Shown: positions 58,869-64,000 of the stretch, piece after piece | Numbering within the stretch: the first letter of the stretch is position 1 | Layout of the letters: every line of letters starts with the position of its first letter | Assembly (NCBI GenBank): GCA_026706075.1 | Contig: JAPOZM010000060.1 | Span: forward strand, 1 to 64,000 | DNA length: 64,000 nucleotides | Direction: 5' to 3' | Source of the DNA: Gemmatimonadaceae bacterium | Lineage (GTDB): Bacteria > Latescibacterota > UBA2968 > UBA8231 | Program-made: the position numbers and the translations under genes | Notes under the pieces: generated by a model | What the model was told of the DNA's origin: nothing | Seen by the model: only the letters and a program-made list of their open reading frames with translations | Database searches by the model: none

Positions 58869-60791
58869 TTACCCCGGCCAGTCCAGGGCCGCCCTCGGCC
58901 GGTTCGCGTAACGCCGGGTCTCCAACTCCAGGGTGATCCGCGTCGCCGGCGGCAGGTCGACGGCCAGGTGGGTGTCGTCCAGGTCGCGGCTGTCGCCGCC
59001 GGAGGTCAGCGGCTCGGCGGCGTAGTCTCCGCTGCCGCCGGGGTAGCCGCTGAGGCGGCGGTCCCAGATGACGCGGCCGAAGCGGTGCTCCCCGAAGGCC
59101 CCGGCGCGGACCGTCAGCCGGCGCTCTTCGAAGGGGCTGAGGTTGACCAGGGTCAGGACGGTGCGCTCCGCCGACAGCTCCCGCACGAGGGCGGCCACGT
59201 CCGCGGGCAGACCCGGCCGCCGGCGCTCCCGGTCCCAATAGCGCACCCGGCAGTGCAACAGTCCCCCGTTGTAGAGGGACTGGGGCGCGCCCAGGGTCTG
59301 CTGCACGAGGGCCTCCGTCGAGACGGGGTTCACGTGCTGCCAGCGGTGCACGTCGCGGTGGGTGTCGTGCTCGGCGTCGCCTCGGATCAGCTCCAGGCGG
59401 CGGGCGACCTCGCCGTGGCTGGCGCCGAGCATGCGCTCGGGGAAGCCGGGGTTGGCGCCGTCCAGGAAGCGCAGCCACGGCTGGTCGTGGCCGGCGTCCT
59501 CCTTGTTGCGGAAGCTGAAGACATCGGCCCAGTCGTAGGTCTCCCGGGCGCGCAGCTCCTCGATGCGGCGCCAGTCCGCCGGGTCCATGGACAGGTTCCA
59601 CAGGGCCGCCGGGTAGATGGGGGAGAGGGGCTGCCAGTCGAACCAGCCGGCGTCGCCGTACCGGTAGGGGACGACCCAGGTGTCGTGGACGCCGGCGCGC
59701 TCCAGGCCCCGCCAGTGGCCGATCCAGTGGTGGTGCAGGCTCATCTGCTGGCGGCGCAGGTCGCGGGTCTCGCCCATCTCGAAGATGCGGTCCTGCTGGG
59801 CCCGCGGCAGCTCCAGCCACGACCTGTCGCCGGTCATGAGCAGGGCGGCCCCGGCGGCCAGAAGGGCCGCCTGCTGCACGTTGTAGAACCCGTGGGGCCA
59901 GGTCCAGCCGTAGAGGGCGCCGTGCCACTTGCCGTCCATGTGCTCCCCCACCTCCCCGGAAAGGCCGATGTTGTCCGGCAGCAGGCCGCCGTTGGCCCGC
60001 GCCAGCTCGGCCCAGCGGCCGGCGTAGTCGAGGACCCAGGCGCGGTAGCGGTCCTCGCCGGTGAGCAGCCAGGCGTTGGTCACAAGGCTGACCACGGCGA
60101 GGTTGGGCACGGCGTCGCCCCGTCCCATGCGCCGGGCCATGGCGGCGCCCATGGCCCGGGCCTTGTCCGGGTCCTTCAGGTCTTCGACGGTCTCGACGCC
60201 GGCCACGTCGTGGTAGGGGAGCCCGTACACGGACATGCCCTCCGACCAGCCGTACGAGTGGTCGGGTCCGTAGAAGTCGAGGGCGGCACCGCCGGAGCCG
60301 TTGAGGGCGCAGCGGATCAGCCTGCGGTCGCCGTCCCAGTTGTCGACGCCGGGGTCGTGGCCGGTGTAGAGGTCGGCGAAGCGGCAGGCGCGCTCCGCCG
60401 TGGCCTCGTCGGCGGGATCGGCCAGGCAGAGGTTGTAGAAGAAGATGTCGCTCTCGGCCTGGTGGAACTGGTCCTCCCGGAGGGCGTACTCGTCGCGCAC
60501 CAGGCCGAAGGCGGTCAGCTGCCGGGTGACGGCCCGCCAGTGCCGGTGCGACCGCGGCAGCAGGTCGTCGGCGCCGCCGATCAGGTAGAGGAGGGGCCAG
60601 TTGAAGAAGGCCTCGTAGAAGTCGTCGGGGCTGCCCGCCGTCTCGTGGCGCCAGATCAGGCTTCCGTCGGCCTCGCAGTAGGCCTCGGTGTAGGGCTCGA
60701 CGGAGGCGTTCATCGCGTCGATGAGGCGGCGCTGCCAGACGGCCCAGGCGGGCGCCTCGGTGGCCGGTACGGTGGCTCGGATCGGGTCCAT
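58869..60791 (-). CDS. Large cytosolic protein, probable (alpha/alpha) toroid enzyme of unknown function
   Basis: 640 aa (MDPIRATVPATEAPAWAVWQ...). No signal peptide. The first 450 residues are helical, Trp/Tyr/Asp-rich repeats such as FFNWPLLYLIGGADDLL, DGDRRLIRCALNGSGGAALDFYGPD and HMDGKWHGALYGWTWPHGFYNVQQAALLAAGAALL. These resemble barrel-like glycoside hydrolases or linalool-dehydratase-like proteins. The C-terminal 150 residues are beta-rich (LTLVNLSPFEERRLTVRAG, HLAVDLPPATRITLELETR), like a jelly-roll cap. I do not recognise the exact family. GC is high. The gene is upstream of the lipoprotein gene on the same strand, 179 bp apart. Confidence 0.65.
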   Translation of the reverse strand: MDPIRATVPATEAPAWAVWQRRLIDAMNASVEPYTEAYCEADGSLIWRHETAGSPDDFYEAFFNWPLLYLIGGADDLLPRSHRHWRAVTRQLTAFGLVRDEYALREDQFHQAESDIFFYNLCLADPADEATAERACRFADLYTGHDPGVDNWDGDRRLIRCALNGSGGAALDFYGPDHSYGWSEGMSVYGLPYHDVAGVETVEDLKDPDKARAMGAAMARRMGRGDAVPNLAVVSLVTNAWLLTGEDRYRAWVLDYAGRWAELARANGGLLPDNIGLSGEVGEHMDGKWHGALYGWTWPHGFYNVQQAALLAAGAALLMTGDRSWLELPRAQQDRIFEMGETRDLRRQQMSLHHHWIGHWRGLERAGVHDTWVVPYRYGDAGWFDWQPLSPIYPAALWNLSMDPADWRRIEELRARETYDWADVFSFRNKEDAGHDQPWLRFLDGANPGFPERMLGASHGEVARRLELIRGDAEHDTHRDVHRWQHVNPVSTEALVQQTLGAPQSLYNGGLLHCRVRYWDRERRRPGLPADVAALVRELSAERTVLTLVNLSPFEERRLTVRAGAFGEHRFGRVIWDRRLSGYPGGSGDYAAEPLTSGGDSRDLDDTHLAVDLPPATRITLELETRRYANRPRAALDWPG

Positions 60792-60923
60792 CCGAAGTCT
60801 CCAGGCTCAACTCTTCATCGCTGTATCCCTCAGGAGTATACGCTCCTCGACCCGCTCCCCGGAATCGGTGGAGCGGTTGACAGGTGTCGGACCAGGCGAG
60901 CTCGACGGTTCAAGAAGAGGGGC

Positions 60924-60952
60924 TTGAGGAGCGAACGGTATAACCGTACACT
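60924..60952 (+). promoter_or_regulatory. Promoter and operator of the 61-kb HigBA module
   Basis: TTGAGG (60924-60929), 17 nt, TACACT (60947-60952), with a perfect palindrome ACGGT-ATA-ACCGT (60935-60947) inside the spacer touching the -10. Transcription would start close to the toxin ATG at 60960, giving a nearly leaderless mRNA. The palindrome is the likely antitoxin-binding site. Confidence 0.45.
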
Positions 60953-60959
60953 ATCGCTC

Positions 60960-61250
60960 ATGATCATCCGCTCCGTGCGCCACCGAGGATTGCGCCGGCT
61001 GCTGGAGCATGACGATCCCCGGTTCGTGCGATCCGAGTGGATCGCCCGCGTGCGCAAGATCCTGACTGTGCTCATCCTGGCCGGGGACATTGACCGATTC
61101 GCGGCCTACGCGCCTCGCGGTTGGCGCTTCCACCGCCTTGCGGGCGACCGTCAAGGTGAGTGGAGTGTCTCAGTCTCCGGAAACTGGCGGATTACGTTTG
61201 AAGAGTCGGATGGCTGCATCGACCGCTTGAACCTGGAGGACTACCACTGA
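60960..61250 (+). CDS. higB: HigB/RelE-type toxin
   Basis: 96 aa from the ATG at 60960. MIIRSVRHRGLRRLLEHDDPRFV, then VRKILTVLILAGDIDRFAAYAPRGWRFHRLAGDRQGEWSVSVSGNWRITFEESDGCIDRLNLEDYH. This is the 'HRGL..L...', 'G.W.....GNWR..F' and terminal 'DYH' pattern of the RelE/HigB superfamily. It is a different subfamily from the toxin at 57602. Its stop overlaps the antitoxin start by one base (TGATG), the same junction seen in the relic at 38113. Confidence 0.92.
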   Translation: MIIRSVRHRGLRRLLEHDDPRFVRSEWIARVRKILTVLILAGDIDRFAAYAPRGWRFHRLAGDRQGEWSVSVSGNWRITFEESDGCIDRLNLEDYH

Positions 61251-61600
61251 TGAATGTCAACGGAATCAAGGTGAACATGACCCCTTCCCATCCGGGTGAC
61301 TTCATTCGCACGGAGATCATCGAGGAACTGGGTCTCAACGTCACCAAGGCCGCCGGGATTCTGGGTGTCCGCCGAGCGACGCTCTCCGCCCTGCTGAACG
61401 GCAACGCGGCCCTGTCGGCGGAGATGGCCCTCCGCATCGAGAAGGCATTCGACGTGAGCATGGACATGCTGCTGAGGATGCAGGCCTGGTGGGATGCCTC
61501 ACGGATGCGTGCTCGCGCAGGGGAGATCGACGTTCAGCCCTACGAGCCCCGGACGGCAGGAAGACCAAGTCAATCGGGACGAACTCGCCGGACGGCTTGA
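61250..61600 (+). CDS. higA: HigA-type HTH antitoxin
   Basis: 116 aa. NMTPSHPGDFIRTEIIEELGLNVTKAAGILGVRRATLSALLNGNAALSAEMALRIEKAFDVSMDMLLRMQAWWDASRMR. The HTH is intact, and the protein is highly similar to the orphan antitoxin at 37808 over the shared 100 residues. It has an additional 16-residue basic tail (RTAGRPSQSGRTRRTA). It is translationally coupled to the toxin. Confidence 0.92.
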   Translation: MNVNGIKVNMTPSHPGDFIRTEIIEELGLNVTKAAGILGVRRATLSALLNGNAALSAEMALRIEKAFDVSMDMLLRMQAWWDASRMRARAGEIDVQPYEPRTAGRPSQSGRTRRTA

Positions 61601-61621
61601 GGCTACGCTCGACAGAGTACG

Positions 61622-62290
61622 ATGACCGCCCGGGCTGACAAGATCATGGAGAGGGTGTCCGCCCACCATGGCGGACGGTGGGTGTGCACTCCCGGGGACT
61701 TCCTGGATCTCGGTGGTCGCGAAGCGGTCAGCCGGGCCCTGTCGCGCCTCGTCAAGGCAGGACGGCTGCGCCGCGTGGGCCACGGCCTGTACGACAGGCC
61801 CAGGATCAGCAGTGTGCTGAATCGGCCGGCGCCCGTAGATCTGGAGGCCGCCATTGCAGCGCTGGCACGACGGGACGGTGTGCGGATCATGCCGGACGGC
61901 ATGGTGGCCGCCAATCAACTTGGCCTCACCAACGCGGTCCCCGCCAAGGTCAGCTACGTGACCGACGGCCACTCGAGGACGCTCGAGATCGACGGAAGAA
62001 CCGTCCGGTTCCGGCACGCGGGTCCGAGGGTCATGCAGTGGGCGGGGAGACCCGCCGCGCCGGTCGTTCAAGCGCTGCGGTGGTTGGGCCGCCGCGCGGC
62101 CTCGGATGGGGAGGCTGTCTCGACGCTGAGCCGTCATCTTCCCGACCACGTGAAGCTCGACCTGTTGCGCAACAGCCGCGATCTGCCCGGCTGGGCATTG
62201 CCGCTGGCGCGCAGCATCGCGAGTGACCAGGCCGGTGATCGAGCAAGACTATCGGGCCATGCAGGGCATGATCCTCGGCGAGGGACCTGA
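61622..62290 (+). CDS. DUF6088/AbiEi-like antitoxin, probably with altered end
   Basis: 222 aa from the ATG at 61622, 22 nt after the HigA stop. The N-terminal winged-helix reads GGRWVCTPGDFLDLGGREAVSRALSRLVKAGRLRRVGHGLYDRPRI, and the second domain DLEAAIAALARRDGVRIMPDGMVAANQLGLTNAVPAKVSYVTDGHSRTLEIDGRTVRF. This is the DUF6088/AbiEi transcriptional-regulator antitoxin pattern. Such genes are followed by an AbiEii-type nucleotidyltransferase toxin. Here only the toxin tail (62235-62348) remains, overlapping in another frame. The last 25 residues (SDQAGDRARLSGHAGHDPRRGT) look like read-through into that junction. It can no longer form a working AbiE-like pair. Confidence 0.8.
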   Translation: MTARADKIMERVSAHHGGRWVCTPGDFLDLGGREAVSRALSRLVKAGRLRRVGHGLYDRPRISSVLNRPAPVDLEAAIAALARRDGVRIMPDGMVAANQLGLTNAVPAKVSYVTDGHSRTLEIDGRTVRFRHAGPRVMQWAGRPAAPVVQALRWLGRRAASDGEAVSTLSRHLPDHVKLDLLRNSRDLPGWALPLARSIASDQAGDRARLSGHAGHDPRRGT

Positions 62291-62348
62291 CTTCGGCTGG
62301 GTAACGGACCAGTTGCGCCATGCCGAAGCTGTGATCAACGGGACCTGA
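62235..62348 (+). pseudogene. C-terminal stub of an AbiEii-like toxin
   Basis: An in-frame stretch of 37 codons reads VIEQDYRAMQGMILGEGPDF, then GWVTDQLRHAEAVINGT and a stop. 'DY..M..MI....P.F..I...L...E..IN' is the usual end of AbiEii/nucleotidyltransferase toxins. No upstream toxin sequence is present, so a deletion joined the antitoxin to the last codons of the toxin. Confidence 0.6.
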
Positions 62349-62403
62349 CACAGCAATCCCAATCGGCCCTTCTTGACGTCGGGGCCCCGTCCGGCCAGTT
62401 TGT

Positions 62404-62419
62404 GACTGACCGGTCAGTC
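62404..62419. promoter_or_regulatory. Perfect 16-bp palindrome, TetR-type operator
   Basis: GACTGACCGGTCAGTC is its own reverse complement. It lies 17 nt upstream of the ABC exporter start. 'TGACCGGTCA' cores are typical of TetR/AcrR operators controlling efflux genes. No tetR gene is present upstream within the window; it may lie beyond base 64000. Confidence 0.65.
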
Positions 62420-62435
62420 TATTTCCGGACTCCTC

Positions 62436-64000
62436 TTGCGAATAGATCCCTTCCGACTCTTCCGTCCCTGGCTGCGCCCCTACCGACGCCAGGTCGTCCT
62501 CGGTCTGGGGCTGCTGCTGCTGGCCCAGACGATCACCCTCGTCCTGCCCCTGCTGCTGAAGGAGGCGATCGAGCACGCCGAGCGGGTCACGGAGGCGGAC
62601 CCGGCCGCGGGGGCCGTCGCCGCGGCCCTGGCGGAGGTGCAGGTCTACGCCTGGGTGATCGCCGGCCTGGCCGTGGCGGGCTGGGGGGTCAACTTCGGCA
62701 TGCGGTGGTTCTTCACCAGCGTGTCGCGCCACGTGGAGCACGACATCCGGGGCGCCTACGTGAGGCACCTCCTGCGGCTGCCGCTGCGGTTCTTCCAGGG
62801 GCGCCGCGCCGGCGACCTGATGGCCCGCGCCACCAACGACGTGGAGGCGATCCAGCGCTTCCTGCACCACGCCTTCCGCATGACCCTCATGGGGGTGCTC
62901 ACCTTCGTCCTGAGCCTGCTCCTCATGAGCCTGATCGACTGGCAGCTGGCCCTGCTGGCGCTGGCGCCGATGCCGGTCCTGGCCGTGGCCGCCAGCCTCG
63001 TCTCGGTCCGCGTCCGCTCCGGCTACCGGCGGGTGCAGGAGCAGTTCGGGGCGATCAGCTCCCGCATCCAGGAGAACCTCTCCGGAGTGCGGCTGGTGAA
63101 GGCCTGCGCCATCGAGGACCGGGAGATCCGCGACTTCGAGGCCCTCAACGACGACTACGTGGAGCGCAACCAGGGCCTCATCCACATCCGCAGCCTGTTC
63201 TTTCCCTTCACGGGACTGCTGAACGGCACCTCCATGCTCGTCGTCCTGTGGCTCGGGGGCCTGCGCGTCATCGACGGCAGCCTGACCCTGGGCGCCTTCG
63301 TCGCCTTCAACCTCTACCTGATCCGCATGAGCCGGCCCATGTACCTCCTCGGCCGCATGGTGGACGAGTTCCAGCGCGCCGCCGCCTCCCTCGGCCGCAT
63401 CGGCGCCGTCCTCGAGCACCCGCCCGAGGACCGCCGCGCCCCGGGCCGGGACGGGCTGCGGGGGGAGATCGAGCTGCGCGACGTGCACCTCGCCTTCGAC
63501 GGCCGTCCGGTCCTGGACGGGGTCTCCCTGCGGGTTCCCGCGGGCGGCACCCTCGCCATCGTCGGGCGCGTGGGCTCGGGCAAGTCGACCCTGGCGCGGC
63601 TGATCCCCCGCCTGCTGGAGGCGGACCACGGCGAGGTGCTGATCGACGGCGCGCCCGTGGAGCGGATCCCGCTGACCACCCTGCGCGCCGCCATCGGCTA
63701 CGTGCCGCAGGAGGCCTTCCTGTTCTCGGAGACGATCGAGGAGAACATCGTCCTCGACCGGGCCCCCGGCCCCGTCGAGTGGGCGGCCGGCATGGCGCAG
63801 CTCGACCCGGCCGAGTTTCCCGACGGCCTGGAGACCGTCGTCGGCGAGCGCGGCGTCACCCTGTCGGGGGGGCAGAGGCAGCGCACCGCCCTGGCGCGGG
63901 CCCTGGCCCGGGAGCCGCGCATCCTCATCCTCGACGACGCCCTGGCCAGCGTCGACACCGCCACCGAGGAGGCGATCCTGGACAACCTGCGGGAGGTGAT
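62436..64000 (+). CDS. ABC-type multidrug/lipid exporter (MsbA-like), partial
   Basis: 521 codons to the window end, no stop reached. It starts at the TTG at 62436 (LRIDPFRLFRPWLRPYRRQ). The membrane domain spans residues 1-320 with about six TM segments (VVLGLGLLLLAQTITLVLPLLL, VYAWVIAGLAVAGWGVNFG, MGVLTFVLSLLLMSL, LALLALAPMPVLAVAASLV, LLNGTSMLVVLWLGGLRVI). The nucleotide-binding domain has Walker A VGRVGSGKST, Q-loop YVPQEAFLF, signature LSGGQRQR and Walker B ILILDDALASVD. The half-transporter will dimerise, and a second half may follow. The palindrome at 62404 suggests TetR-family repression. The substrate is unknown. Confidence 0.93.
   Translation, partial: MRIDPFRLFRPWLRPYRRQVVLGLGLLLLAQTITLVLPLLLKEAIEHAERVTEADPAAGAVAAALAEVQVYAWVIAGLAVAGWGVNFGMRWFFTSVSRHVEHDIRGAYVRHLLRLPLRFFQGRRAGDLMARATNDVEAIQRFLHHAFRMTLMGVLTFVLSLLLMSLIDWQLALLALAPMPVLAVAASLVSVRVRSGYRRVQEQFGAISSRIQENLSGVRLVKACAIEDREIRDFEALNDDYVERNQGLIHIRSLFFPFTGLLNGTSMLVVLWLGGLRVIDGSLTLGAFVAFNLYLIRMSRPMYLLGRMVDEFQRAAASLGRIGAVLEHPPEDRRAPGRDGLRGEIELRDVHLAFDGRPVLDGVSLRVPAGGTLAIVGRVGSGKSTLARLIPRLLEADHGEVLIDGAPVERIPLTTLRAAIGYVPQEAFLFSETIEENIVLDRAPGPVEWAAGMAQLDPAEFPDGLETVVGERGVTLSGGQRQRTALARALAREPRILILDDALASVDTATEEAILDNLREV

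Noticed and set aside
58683..61250. Very long plus-strand frame opposite the 640-aa protein and continuing into the HigB toxin
   Set aside because: Only the last 97 codons (from 60960) encode a recognisable protein. The rest is antisense to a well-formed gene.
48111..62348. Insertion sequence or integrase driving the island
   Set aside because: No transposase, integrase or terminal inverted repeats were recognised. Mobility, if any, seems to rely on direct repeats.

Overview
This 64 kb window is GC-rich bacterial chromosome from an uncultivated-style lineage, most likely in the FCB superphylum (Latescibacterota, Eisenbacteria and similar candidate phyla). The main clue is four large secreted proteins (starts at 1086, 2931, 28220 and 38310) that end in an 'NPFN' FlgD-like or type IX-type C-terminal sorting domain. 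Other clues are the many secreted or carbohydrate-acting enzymes and the strong GC bias. No rRNA, tRNA, IS element or CRISPR array was seen. The species cannot be fixed from the sequence alone.

Layout. (1) 1-4.8 kb: the end of a Gfo/Idh/MocA oxidoreductase and a tandem pair of secreted double-Cache proteins sharing a 385-bp perfect repeat. (2) 4.8-8.1 kb, minus strand: a SelA-like PLP enzyme and groES-groEL, with a -24/-12 (sigma-54-type) promoter motif upstream of groES. (3) 8.5-15.6 kb: a plus-strand SDR, then a long minus-strand run. Five of its genes form a tight sugar operon (dTDP-rhamnose-4-epimerase-like SDR with a zinc ribbon, HddA-like GHMP kinase, GmhA-like isomerase, short transaldolase, metallo-beta-lactamase-fold hydrolase). 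(4) 15.7-25.3 kb, plus strand: two polytopic GT-C-like membrane proteins, then a three-gene split AddAB-like helicase/nuclease. (5) 25.3-28.0 kb: overlapping miaB and mtaB. (6) 28.2-34.6 kb: a secreted DUF362 protein, a low-GC foreign gene, pcrA/uvrD and mltG. (7) 34.8-47.9 kb: two ABC-2 permeases, an orphan HigA antitoxin with a toxin stub, a heparinase-like secreted protein, a HIT protein, a PHP phosphatase, a C45 peptidase, a phosphoesterase/PQQ-propeller fusion and a GH-like propeller protein.

The accessory region is 48-62.4 kb and looks like a decaying and reassembling defence island. It holds a frameshifted Cas6/Cmx6-like remnant and a ubiquitin-like operon (Multi_ubiq-type modifier, ThiF-type E1, DUF6527 protein). 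These are followed by a type II restriction-modification pair and a SIR2-STAND-TPR gene lying between two direct-repeat HigBA modules (one toxin dead, one intact). A third, distinct HigBA module follows, then a DUF6088/AbiEi-like antitoxin followed by only the tail of its AbiEii-like partner. GC content drops here relative to the flanks. Two conserved-looking genes (a putative lipoprotein and a 640-aa toroid-like protein) sit inside the island. The window ends in an ABC exporter gene preceded by a perfect 16-bp TetR-type palindrome.

Functionally, the high-GC backbone combines housekeeping (chaperonin, tRNA thiomethylation, DNA repair, murein processing) with surface-glycan synthesis and secreted polysaccharide-related enzymes. 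The accessory part combines protein-modification, NAD-depletion, restriction and toxin-antitoxin modules.
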